Source: an archaeon
GTDB taxonomy: Archaea; Thermoproteota; Nitrososphaeria; Nitrososphaerales; Gagatemarchaeaceae
NCBI GenBank assembly: GCA_021786575.1
Contig: JAJYMY010000001.1
Span: 62,001 to 126,000 of the forward strand
DNA: 64,000 bases
Direction of reading: 5' to 3'
Part shown: positions 1-7,677 of the stretch, piece after piece
How the letters are laid out: each line of letters begins with the position of its first letter
How positions within the stretch are numbered: the stretch's first letter is position 1
Translations under genes and position numbers: made by a program
The notes under the pieces: model-generated
What the model was told of the DNA's origin: nothing
The model's database searches: none
Seen by the model: the letters and a program-made list of their open reading frames with translations, nothing else

Positions 1-1
1 G

Positions 2-301
2 CTGCGCGCCGGTCTAGTTTACGTCTGCACGGACGGGCCGAGGTTCGAGACCGCGGCGGAGATCAAGATGTACAGGAAGCTTGGAGGCGACGTGGTGGGG
101 ATGACCGGGGTCCCAGAGGTCGTCCTGGCGAAGGAGAAGGGGATTGATTATTCATCCGTGCTGGTGGCCACCAACTGGGCGGCGGGGATGCAGCCCGCCG
201 TGAGCCACGAGGAGGTCTCAAAGGTGATGGAAGGTGCGGGGAAGCTGGTGAAACGGTTGATAGAGGGGGCAGTCAGGGGCCTGACGGGAGACGAACGATG
301 A
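2..301 (+). CDS. mtnP: S-methyl-5'-thioadenosine phosphorylase, C-terminal part
   Basis: The gene runs in from the left edge, so only about the last 99 residues are present. The motif TDGPRFETAAEI near the start of the fragment is the purine/MTA phosphorylase substrate-loop signature, followed by a GMTGVPEVVLAKE segment typical of MTAP. The enzyme phosphorolyses 5'-methylthioadenosine, a by-product of polyamine synthesis, to adenine and methylthioribose-1-phosphate in the cytoplasm. The stop codon overlaps the start of the AdoHcy hydrolase gene (ATGA), so the two are co-translated, fitting a SAM-by-product recycling unit. A related 5'-deoxyadenosine or inosine phosphorylase is possible because the N-terminal specificity residues are outside the window. 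Confidence 0.85.
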   Translation: MRAGLVYVCTDGPRFETAAEIKMYRKLGGDVVGMTGVPEVVLAKEKGIDYSSVLVATNWAAGMQPAVSHEEVSKVMEGAGKLVKRLIEGAVRGLTGDER

Positions 302-1527
302 GAATCGCAGATGCGAAGCTGAGCAGCGAAGGGGAGAGGAATTTCCTATGGGCGAAGGCGCACATGGGGGCGCTCACCAATCTGGAAGAGAAGTATGCGA
401 AGTCAAGGCCGTTGGAAGGAGTGAGGATAGGTGTCTGCCTCCATATAACCAAGGAGACCTCCGTTCTCATAGACGCCCTGCTCGCGGCAGGAGCGGAAGT
501 GAAGCTGGCGGCGGCCAACCCCCTCTCGACGCAAGACGACATTGCGGCGTACCTTTCCACCAGGACAGAAGTGTGGGCATGGAGGGGCCAGTCGGCGAAG
601 GAGTACGCGTGGTGCATCGAGCAGGTGCTGGGCAGCAGGCCCCAGCAGCTCATCGACGACGGTGCAGACCTCCATGTAGCAGCTCACCGCGCTGAGGTCA
701 CGGGGATTGTCGGTGGATCTGAGGAGACCACTACCGGAGTGGTCAGGTTGAAGGCGCTGGAAGCGCAGGGAGGGCTGGCGTATCCGGTCATCGCAGTAAA
801 CGACGCCAAGACCAAGTTCATGTTCGACAACAGGTACGGGACGGGGCAAAGCACCCTGGACGGAATCATGAGGGCCACTGCGCTGCTCCTCGCCGGCATC
901 AAGACCGTGGTAGTAGGCTACGGCTGGGTCGGCAAGGGCGTGGCAATGAGAGCCAGGGGGATGGGTTCGAGGGTAACGGTCGTAGAAGTTGACCCTATCA
1001 GGGCGCTTGAGGCGCATCTGGACGGCTTCGATGTGTCAGACATCGACAAGGCGGCTCCAGCGGGCGATTTGTTCATCACCACTACTGGGATGAAAGGCGT
1101 CATACCCTACGCGTCGATCGAGAAGATGAAAGAAGGAGCGATACTGTCCAACGCAGGCCACTTCGACGTCGAAATCGACGTGAAGACGTTGCTGTCAAGG
1201 GCGAAGAAGGTCAAAGAGGTGAGGACGAACGTGGACGAGGTGACGCTCCCATCTGGCAAGAGGGTATACCTGGTCGCGAAGGGGAGGATAGCGAACCTGG
1301 TCGCCGCGGAAGGGCATCCTCCCGAGGTAATGCAGATGTCTTTCGCTAATCAGATGATGGCCGCCATCCGCATCCATGCCGACCATCCTAAGATGCAGAA
1401 GAAGGTCTATGGAGTCCCGCCTGAGCTCGAAGACGAGGTAGCGAAGGCTGCGCTGAAGTCCATGGGCATATCCATAGGCGCCATGACGAAGGAACAGAAA
1501 GAATACGCCAACAGCTGGGAGATCTGA
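298..1527 (+). CDS. ahcY: S-adenosylhomocysteine hydrolase
   Basis: A 409-residue protein, the usual length for archaeal AdoHcyase. It hydrolyses S-adenosylhomocysteine to adenosine and homocysteine using tightly bound NAD, relieving product inhibition of SAM-dependent methyltransferases. The NAD-binding Rossmann segment VVVGYGWVGKG lies at about residues 204-214. The catalytic region contains DDGADLH and the NRYGTGQSTLDGI stretch. The C-terminus ends in Y-A-N-S-W-E-I rather than the bacterial/eukaryal PDHYRY tail, as is common in Archaea. The ATG overlaps the stop of the upstream phosphorylase by four bases. The next gene downstream is MetRS, so homocysteine/methionine metabolism is grouped here. 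Confidence 0.96.
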   Translation: MRIADAKLSSEGERNFLWAKAHMGALTNLEEKYAKSRPLEGVRIGVCLHITKETSVLIDALLAAGAEVKLAAANPLSTQDDIAAYLSTRTEVWAWRGQSAKEYAWCIEQVLGSRPQQLIDDGADLHVAAHRAEVTGIVGGSEETTTGVVRLKALEAQGGLAYPVIAVNDAKTKFMFDNRYGTGQSTLDGIMRATALLLAGIKTVVVGYGWVGKGVAMRARGMGSRVTVVEVDPIRALEAHLDGFDVSDIDKAAPAGDLFITTTGMKGVIPYASIEKMKEGAILSNAGHFDVEIDVKTLLSRAKKVKEVRTNVDEVTLPSGKRVYLVAKGRIANLVAAEGHPPEVMQMSFANQMMAAIRIHADHPKMQKKVYGVPPELEDEVAKAALKSMGISIGAMTKEQKEYANSWEI

Positions 1528-1533
1528 GCTAAG

Positions 1534-1543
1534 GTTTAAACTG
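1534..1543 (+). promoter_or_regulatory. TATA-box promoter of metG
   Basis: The stretch GTTTAAACTG is AT-rich against a GC-rich background and is centred about 30 bases before the GTG at 1568. This is the spacing of a leaderless archaeal transcript and favours the GTG over the in-frame ATG at 1580. Confidence 0.5.
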
Positions 1544-1567
1544 AAAGCGAAACCAACTCGCCCAGCC

Positions 1568-3271
1568 GTGACTGGAGACATGAATTCAGGGCGGGTGCTT
1601 GTCCTATGCGCCCTTCCTTACACCAACCAGGTCCCCCATATCGGGAACATAGTAGGTTCCCACCTCCCAGCCGACATTTTCGCGCGTTACTGCAGGCTTA
1701 GAGGCGTTGAAACACTCTTCGTGGGGGCCACTGACGAGAACGGGACGCCCACCGAGGTAGCTGCGCTCGAGCTTGGAGTGAGCCCGAAGGAGCTCACAGA
1801 CGCCCTTTACCGCGTCCACAGGGACATCTATTCGTGGTTCGAGATATCGTACGACATCTTCTCCAGGACTTCGAGCCCCACTCATCACAGGACGACGCAG
1901 GAGTTCTTCGCGAAGATCTATGATGAGGGGTATGTGACGGAGGGCGTCCTCCGGCTCCCTTACTGCGAGAACGACATGCTCTTCCTCCCGGACAGGTACG
2001 TGGAAGGGATATGCCCGATATGCGGCTATGAGCTGGCCAGGGGCGACCAGTGCGAAAAGTGCTCTACGCTCCTCGACCCGATTCAGCTGATTAAGCCTCG
2101 GTGCAAGATCGACGGGAGCGCCCCGGTCTTCAAGGACAGCAAACAGCTCTTCCTAGAGTTAGGAAAGGTGCAGGATAGACTCGAATCGTGGATAAGCTCA
2201 AGGGTTGCCTGGAGGGACCACGTCACATCGCTCGCGCTGGGTTGGCTGCGGGAGGGGCTCAAGAAGAGGTCGATTACCAGAGACCTCCGTTGGGGGGTGC
2301 CGGTCCCGCTCGACGGGTACAGGGACAAGGTGTTCTACGTCTGGTTCGATGCACCCATCGGGTACATATCGGCCACCAAGGAGTGGGGGGAAGCGAATGG
2401 GAATCGGGACGCATGGAAGGGGTTCTGGACAGATCCGGAGACGCGAATATACAACTTCTTGGGGAAGGACAACATACCATTCCACACGATCTTCTGGCCA
2501 GGGATGCTCTTCGCTCATGGAGGGCTCAACCTCCCCTACGACGTAGTGGGGCTTCAGTTCTGCAACTACGAAGGAGACAAGATATCCAAGAGCAAGAATT
2601 GGGGGATATTCTGCGAGAACATCCCCCAGGTCGGCCTGGATCCGGACGTCTGGAGATACTATCTGGTCAGCATCATACCTGAAACCAGAGACACCGAATT
2701 CAAATGGGACGACTTCAAGAACAAGGTGAACAACGAGCTGGTGGCGAACATAGGCAACTTCGTCCACAGGACTACCACTTTTGCCTGGAACAATTTTGGG
2801 GGAAGGGTGGCAGTTGAGCGGGCTAGCGGAGAGGAGGTGGAGCTTGTCCACCGAGTCACCCGCCTGGGTGAGGAATCACTCGGCCTCCTCGGCGAAGTCA
2901 GGTTCAGGGATGCGATGACGAAGATACTGGCGATTGCCGACCTCGGCAACGAGTATTTTCAAGGCAGGCAGCCCTGGAAGCTCGTGAAAGACGACATAGA
3001 GGAGTGCCAACAGGTCATCCACGCCTGCTTGATGGTGTGCGATGCCGTCGCCATACTGCTTCAGCCATTCCTTCCGGCTTCTTCGGCCAAGATCCTTGAC
3101 CTTCTTGGCACCCCGGACAGGGGCCTGTCAGGCGTCGGAAAGCATCGAGAACGCGTGATGCTGAGCGGAAAGCCAGTAATCCCCTTCAGGAAGCTTGAGG
3201 ATTCCGAGCTCGAAAGAGCGAAGAAGCTTGCCACCAAGAGCAGACCGGTAAGCGACTACTTCAAGGGCTAG
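1568..3271 (+). CDS. metG: Methionyl-tRNA synthetase
   Basis: A class I aminoacyl-tRNA synthetase that charges tRNA-Met. The HIGH-type motif is at residues 24-27 (PHIGN) and the KMSKS-type motif is KISKS at residues 338-342. A zinc knuckle of the form CPICGY...CEKC lies at about residues 138-160. At 567 residues it lacks the C-terminal EMAP-like tRNA-binding extension found in longer MetRS, which is normal for many Archaea. The GTG start at 1568 is supported by the TATA-like box 30 bases upstream; an ATG four codons later is an alternative. It ends four bases before the convergent FtsZ-like gene. Confidence 0.96.
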   Translation: MTGDMNSGRVLVLCALPYTNQVPHIGNIVGSHLPADIFARYCRLRGVETLFVGATDENGTPTEVAALELGVSPKELTDALYRVHRDIYSWFEISYDIFSRTSSPTHHRTTQEFFAKIYDEGYVTEGVLRLPYCENDMLFLPDRYVEGICPICGYELARGDQCEKCSTLLDPIQLIKPRCKIDGSAPVFKDSKQLFLELGKVQDRLESWISSRVAWRDHVTSLALGWLREGLKKRSITRDLRWGVPVPLDGYRDKVFYVWFDAPIGYISATKEWGEANGNRDAWKGFWTDPETRIYNFLGKDNIPFHTIFWPGMLFAHGGLNLPYDVVGLQFCNYEGDKISKSKNWGIFCENIPQVGLDPDVWRYYLVSIIPETRDTEFKWDDFKNKVNNELVANIGNFVHRTTTFAWNNFGGRVAVERASGEEVELVHRVTRLGEESLGLLGEVRFRDAMTKILAIADLGNEYFQGRQPWKLVKDDIEECQQVIHACLMVCDAVAILLQPFLPASSAKILDLLGTPDRGLSGVGKHRERVMLSGKPVIPFRKLEDSELERAKKLATKSRPVSDYFKG

Positions 3272-3275
3272 GCGC

Positions 3276-4304
3276 TCAACCGCAGGACGGCAGCGCCTCG
3301 AGGCCATCCAAAAGCGAGGTGTCTATGTCGTCGTCGAGCACACGCCCCCCTAGGATCTTCGCAAGCGGGTCGTAGTCGTCATACTTCGTGACACCGAACC
3401 CCGAGGCTAGAACGCTGACCTGAAGCTGAGAAGAGCCAGAATAGTCGACGCCATACTCGACGTCTACCGCCTGGTTGTCGATGAGGGACCCGAACCTCCC
3501 TACCGCTAACCCCACTTCCTGGGCCGAGAGGCTAGTGTCCCCGTTCAGGCCGACGACAGCCCTGCATGCCTCTCTGGCGTTGGCAATCCTGCCCAGCGAG
3601 ACCACCGCCCCCGCCAGGGCGTCCTCGGTCTTCTCCGCGCCACCGCTGCTGGATACGCCGAGGATGGAGTACCCGTCTCTGAGGACTGCACCAAGGAACT
3701 TGTTCAGGCCGACCGACTTCGAGCCTTCGGCGGAGCTCGCCAGGAGCGAACCGAGCGCCCTTACTGCAGCCTTGTTGGCTGAATCGTAGAGGTTGGCTAG
3801 TGTCGACTCCTCCGGAGAGGAGTGCATCAGAGTATCGTTGTCCACGACTACCACGCCCCTGGACGCGGCACGGAGCCGCCTCAGTGAAACACCGGCATGA
3901 AATTTCATCTTCTTCTCGAACTCGAATGGCATCACGGCGACGCCGACCGTCGTTGCCCCGCACTCCTGAGAGATTGACGCGACCACTGGCGCCAGGCCGC
4001 TCCCCGTCGCTCCGCCAAGCCCGGCGACCACGAAGACCACCTTAGAGCCGCTGACGGCCTCTCTGATCCTGCCATGGTAGGGCAGCGCAAGGCCACGGAC
4101 GAGGGAAGGAGTAAGCTTCTGATCGATCGGGGATTGAATGTGGATGGCGTCCTTCGCGTCTATTGGTGAGAAGTCCTCGGCGTCGCAGGACACGTATGCA
4201 TATCTGTCAACGAATAGCGGCTTCCGGCTGAGCAGGGAGACAATCCTTGTCCCGGCGCTTCCTATGCCGATTACGGTTACGTCGTCATTTTTTTGGTCGA
4301 ACAT
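3276..4304 (-). CDS. Divergent FtsZ/tubulin-superfamily protein
   Basis: A 342-residue protein with the FtsZ/tubulin fold signature. The N-terminal nucleotide loop is VIGIGSAGTR (residues 11-20) and the tubulin signature is GLGGATGSG at residues 95-103 (usually GGGTGTG or GGGTGSG). The C-terminal half retains the FtsZ order of a YSILGVSSSGG segment, an Ala-rich helix and a final QVSVLASGFG strand. The T7 loop region, which in FtsZ carries the NxDxxD acidic residues that trigger GTP hydrolysis in the next subunit, reads SVGLNKFLGAVLRD at about 197-210 and has no acidic residue at the expected places. I see no C-terminal peptide for FtsA/SepF. It therefore probably binds nucleotide but may not polymerise like FtsZ. 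A TTTATG element about 35 bases upstream may be its promoter. Confidence 0.8.
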   Translation of the reverse strand: MFDQKNDDVTVIGIGSAGTRIVSLLSRKPLFVDRYAYVSCDAEDFSPIDAKDAIHIQSPIDQKLTPSLVRGLALPYHGRIREAVSGSKVVFVVAGLGGATGSGLAPVVASISQECGATTVGVAVMPFEFEKKMKFHAGVSLRRLRAASRGVVVVDNDTLMHSSPEESTLANLYDSANKAAVRALGSLLASSAEGSKSVGLNKFLGAVLRDGYSILGVSSSGGAEKTEDALAGAVVSLGRIANAREACRAVVGLNGDTSLSAQEVGLAVGRFGSLIDNQAVDVEYGVDYSGSSQLQVSVLASGFGVTKYDDYDPLAKILGGRVLDDDIDTSLLDGLEALPSCG

Positions 4305-4433
4305 CTCTGGAGCGCAAACCTACAACGCACTCCACATAAACAAACCCAACACCGAATATTGTTGACGACAATGTAGTTTTTGTTTACCCTGAGGCGGTCT
4401 GTTCATGGGGAGGTCCGCCTGAGTCGTAGCAGA

Positions 4434-4724
4434 TCAGTCTTGGTTGACGAGCCGGTTCACCAGCTCGTCCATCAGGTGCCCCGAGCACTCGACCTTCACA
4501 GACTGGACGCCGGCCACGGTGAGGGCCGCCGCCCTGATGCTGCGGCCGATGTCTACGGCGATAGGGCTGTAGGCCGACAGCGGCTGGAACTTCACAACTA
4601 TAGAACCCGTGGCCATTTCTGACACGTCGGTGACGATGTTAAGCTCGCCGAATTTCCTCTTCGTCTCCTCGTCTATCAGCTCGCTGAGCTTGCCTTCTAC
4701 CTGTCTGGAGAGTTCGCTGGGCAC
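4434..4724 (-). CDS. MIP18/DUF59-like small protein
   Basis: A 96-residue protein. Its C-terminal half (GSIVVKFQPLSAYSPIAVDI, then an IRAAAL helix and GVQSVKVECSGH) follows the strand-loop-helix-strand pattern of the MIP18/DUF59 family (PaaD/SufT-like), which takes part in metal-sulfur cluster assembly. The CP dipeptide usual in that loop is replaced by SP, and the single cysteine lies in the VECSGH segment. It follows gcvPB by 41 bases on the same strand, so it is probably co-transcribed with glycine decarboxylase. Family assignment is by pattern only. Confidence 0.5.
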   Translation of the reverse strand: MPSELSRQVEGKLSELIDEETKRKFGELNIVTDVSEMATGSIVVKFQPLSAYSPIAVDIGRSIRAAALTVAGVQSVKVECSGHLMDELVNRLVNQD

Positions 4725-4765
4725 GCTGGGTCACTCAGGTTTCGTGCGACTATAAGGCCTTTGGC

Positions 4766-6175
4766 TTACCAATGGACTCTCAGGGTGAGCGGATGGGACG
4801 CCTTGACCTCGTCCACCTTCCCAACGCTGGTGTTCCTAGGCACCGAACCCAAAGTCCCCTCCTTCAGCTTCGAGTAGATGTCATTCAGGGCCGCCGCGTA
4901 TTCGTCAAGCATCTCCTCGGGCTCTGACTCCGTTGGCTCGATCATGAGCGCCTCGTGGACTATGAGCGGAAAATAGACCGTCGGCGCATGCATGCCGAGG
5001 TCTAGGATTGCCTTGGCCACTGTCATGGCGCTCCCCGGGAGCTCCCCCTTGACCGAGACGACAGCTTCGTGCTTCCTGAGCAGCCCATTCCCATGGGATG
5101 CTGGAAAGGCGTCAGGGTCGAGGCTCTTCCACAGATAATTCGCCGCGAGGACAGCCATGGAAGAAACGTCTTTCAGCCCTGAAGCCCCCAGGAGGCGGAT
5201 ATAGACGTAGGCTCGGAGGAGGACCGCTGAGTTCCCAACGAAGCCCTTCAGCGGGCCTATCGAACGCCTAAGGCCGTAGTCCAGGGAGTATCCCCTCTTC
5301 CCCTTCGTCACGACTGGGACGGGGAGATATTCCGCAAGCTTCCTGGTCACCCCGACCGGTCCTGCGCCTGGTCCACCGCCCCCGTGGGGGGTCGCGAAGG
5401 TCTTGTGGAGATTCAGATGCACGACGTCGAATCCCATGTCCCCGGGGCGGACCCTTCCAAGCAGAGCGTTCATGTTCGCGCCGTCGTAATACATCAGCCC
5501 CCCCGCCTCATGGACCGCGTCGCACACTTCCTTCACTTCGCCTTCGAAGAGCCCGAGTGTGTTGGGGACGGTGAACATCATCCCTGCCGTCCTTTCTGAA
5601 GCGAGGTCACTCACCTTGCTCGCACGGACCTGTCCATTGGCTTCAGATGGGACCTTCACTACCTTGAAGCCGGCCATGGCTGCGCTTGCAGGGTTCGTGC
5701 CGTGCGCCGAGTCAGGCACGAGGATCTCGTCCCTGGAGCCCCCTCCGTTGTTTCTGAGGAACTTGCGGATGATCAGGACGCCTGCGAGCTCCCCCTGGGC
5801 TCCCGCGGCTGTCGAGAGGGAGAAGCGGTACATCCCGGTGACCTCGCTTAGCGCTCGCTCGAGGTCATAGAAGATCGAAAGGATCCCCTGGACGCTCTCA
5901 GTTGGCTGCAAAGGGTGCGCCCCCTTCATCGAATCTGACGATGCGATCATCTCCGACACCTTAGGGTTGTACTTCATCGTGCAGCTTCCAAGCGGATACA
6001 TGCCGAGCTCCACGGAGAAGTTCATCTGAGAGAGACGGTTGAAGTGCCGCAGGACTTGTAGCTCTGAGAGCTCAGGGAGGTCGACCGAGCTTCTCCTCAT
6101 CGACTCCGGGACGAGGGCCGCGGGGTCCTTGAACTTCGAGCGGACAACAGGGTCAGACGGGACCTCGTTCCCCAC
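4766..6175 (-). CDS. gcvPB: Glycine dehydrogenase (decarboxylating) subunit 2
   Basis: PLP-dependent P-protein of the glycine cleavage system, C-terminal subunit of the split form. The PLP lysine is K258 in NLHKTFATPHGGGGPG, the universal P-protein signature. Another family marker is the N-terminal ELGMYPLGSCTMKYNPK. With its partner gcvPA it decarboxylates glycine and passes aminomethyl to lipoyl-GcvH. The shown start is a GTG at 6175, but conserved-looking sequence (AHWDEPLIKELSRPGRV) continues in frame upstream as far as the end of gcvPA with no ATG, GTG or TTG. The true start may therefore be a rare CTG near 6238, or translation is coupled to the gcvPA stop. No gcvT or gcvH lies in the window. 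Confidence 0.94.
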   Translation of the reverse strand: MGNEVPSDPVVRSKFKDPAALVPESMRRSSVDLPELSELQVLRHFNRLSQMNFSVELGMYPLGSCTMKYNPKVSEMIASSDSMKGAHPLQPTESVQGILSIFYDLERALSEVTGMYRFSLSTAAGAQGELAGVLIIRKFLRNNGGGSRDEILVPDSAHGTNPASAAMAGFKVVKVPSEANGQVRASKVSDLASERTAGMMFTVPNTLGLFEGEVKEVCDAVHEAGGLMYYDGANMNALLGRVRPGDMGFDVVHLNLHKTFATPHGGGGPGAGPVGVTRKLAEYLPVPVVTKGKRGYSLDYGLRRSIGPLKGFVGNSAVLLRAYVYIRLLGASGLKDVSSMAVLAANYLWKSLDPDAFPASHGNGLLRKHEAVVSVKGELPGSAMTVAKAILDLGMHAPTVYFPLIVHEALMIEPTESEPEEMLDEYAAALNDIYSKLKEGTLGSVPRNTSVGKVDEVKASHPLTLRVHW

Positions 6176-6239
6176 CCTCCCCGGCCTGCTCAGTTCCTTG
6201 ATCAGTGGCTCGTCCCAATGAGCCTGTGAGAACTTCAGA

Positions 6240-7622
6240 CTAGACGGCCTCCTCGATCGCCAAAGCGAGCCTTTCTATATCATCCCTGGTGTGGACCTCG
6301 GTGACGCAGTAGAGCCCTGACTGGAAGCCCACCTCCCTGTGGGTGGGGTACCCCGCGAGCACCCCCTCCTTCGCGAGCCTCCTGTATACCACTTCCGCCT
6401 TCGCCCTCTTGTATGAAACGACGAACTCCTTGAAGTAGGAGCCCTTGAAGTGTGGTGAGAACACCCCGTCTATGCGCGAAAGCCTCTTCGCCGCGAAGTG
6501 AGAGTTGGCAATCACAGTCTCTCCGAGCTTCCGGAAACCTTCCTTGCCCAGGAGAGACAGATAGCTGGCCGCGGCTACAGCCATCAACGACTGGTTGGTG
6601 CAGACGTTGGACATAGCACCTTCCCTGCGTATGTGCTGCTCACGCGTCTGCAGGACCATGGCGAACGCCTTCCTTTGCTGGTCGGCCACGGGAGTGGTGA
6701 GCCCTATGAGCCTCCCTGGCATGCTGCGGGCCAGCTTGATGTCCTTGGCAGCGAATATGCCCAGATGGGGCCCACCGTAGTTCATCGGGATGCCCAACGG
6801 CTGCCCCTCCCCTACTGCTATGTCGACGCCGTACGCCCCGGGCTCCCTGACCAGCGACAAGGATATGGGGTCTACCCCTGCCACGGCGAGTGCACCAACA
6901 CCGTGCACCATGGACGCCAAAACAGCAGCCTCATCCTCGATGACACCGAAGTAGTTTGGATTCTCGAAGTATAGGCAGGCGACGTCGTCCGATAGTTTCC
7001 TCTTCAGGTCATCCTGGTCGACCCGGCCCGTGGCGCGGTCGAAGGCTACCGTCTCAAGCCCCATGCCCATCGGCTCGGCGTAGGTCTGGATCACTCCCCT
7101 CCTCTGCGGACCGGTATTGGCCCCCAGCAAGACCCTGCTTCGCCCCGTAACCCGCCCGGCCATCCTCACTGCCTCACCAGCCGCTGAAGCCCAGTCGTAA
7201 AGCGAGCTGTTGCAGGCCTCCATCCCGAGGAGGTCGCACATCAGGCTCTGATACTCGAAGAGAGCCTGCAGCATCCCCTGGCTCACCTCGGCCTGGTAAG
7301 GAGTGTAGCTAGTATAGAACTCCTGCCTTGAAATAATCGACTCCACGGCCGCGGGGACGTAGTGGGGCCAAACCCCGCCCCCCAGGAAGCAGAGGGCCCT
7401 GGGAGGCGTCTTGTTCAGGCCGAGCCGCTCCTGGACCTCGCGCCGGACCTGATACTCTGAGGTGCCTTCAGGAATCCGGAGAGGTCGTTTGATTCTCAAA
7501 CAATCGGGGATATCCGAAAAGAGGTCATCCAATGTGGCCACGCCCGCCTTCCGGAGCATCCTGGCAACGAATTCGTCGTCGAGGTTCGGTAGAAATGGAT
7601 GCCGCCGGTGGGCGCCGCTCAT
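6240..7622 (-). CDS. gcvPA: Glycine dehydrogenase (decarboxylating) subunit 1
   Basis: A 460-residue N-terminal subunit of the split glycine decarboxylase. Recognisable segments are the N-terminal HPFLPN...MLRKAGV, FLGGGVWPHYVPAAVE, YTPYQAEVSQGMLQALFEYQ and the NYGGPHLGIFAAK region. This subunit has the PLP-enzyme fold but no catalytic lysine and pairs with gcvPB, which begins just downstream on the same strand. It is the first gene of a probable gcvPA-gcvPB-DUF59 operon and is divergent from the membrane-anchored protein at 7678. Confidence 0.95.
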   Translation of the reverse strand: MSGAHRRHPFLPNLDDEFVARMLRKAGVATLDDLFSDIPDCLRIKRPLRIPEGTSEYQVRREVQERLGLNKTPPRALCFLGGGVWPHYVPAAVESIISRQEFYTSYTPYQAEVSQGMLQALFEYQSLMCDLLGMEACNSSLYDWASAAGEAVRMAGRVTGRSRVLLGANTGPQRRGVIQTYAEPMGMGLETVAFDRATGRVDQDDLKRKLSDDVACLYFENPNYFGVIEDEAAVLASMVHGVGALAVAGVDPISLSLVREPGAYGVDIAVGEGQPLGIPMNYGGPHLGIFAAKDIKLARSMPGRLIGLTTPVADQQRKAFAMVLQTREQHIRREGAMSNVCTNQSLMAVAAASYLSLLGKEGFRKLGETVIANSHFAAKRLSRIDGVFSPHFKGSYFKEFVVSYKRAKAEVVYRRLAKEGVLAGYPTHREVGFQSGLYCVTEVHTRDDIERLALAIEEAV

Positions 7623-7640
7623 TCCTCGGGGTCAAAAAAC

Positions 7641-7650
7641 GCTTAAAATA
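7641..7650 (+). promoter_or_regulatory. TATA-box promoter of the 7678 gene
   Basis: GCTTAAAATA is centred about 32 bases before the TTG at 7678, consistent with a transcript with little or no leader. It lies in the short divergent spacer with gcvPA. Confidence 0.45.
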
Positions 7651-7677
7651 AGAACGTAGCGCCGTTGGAAAAGTCCT

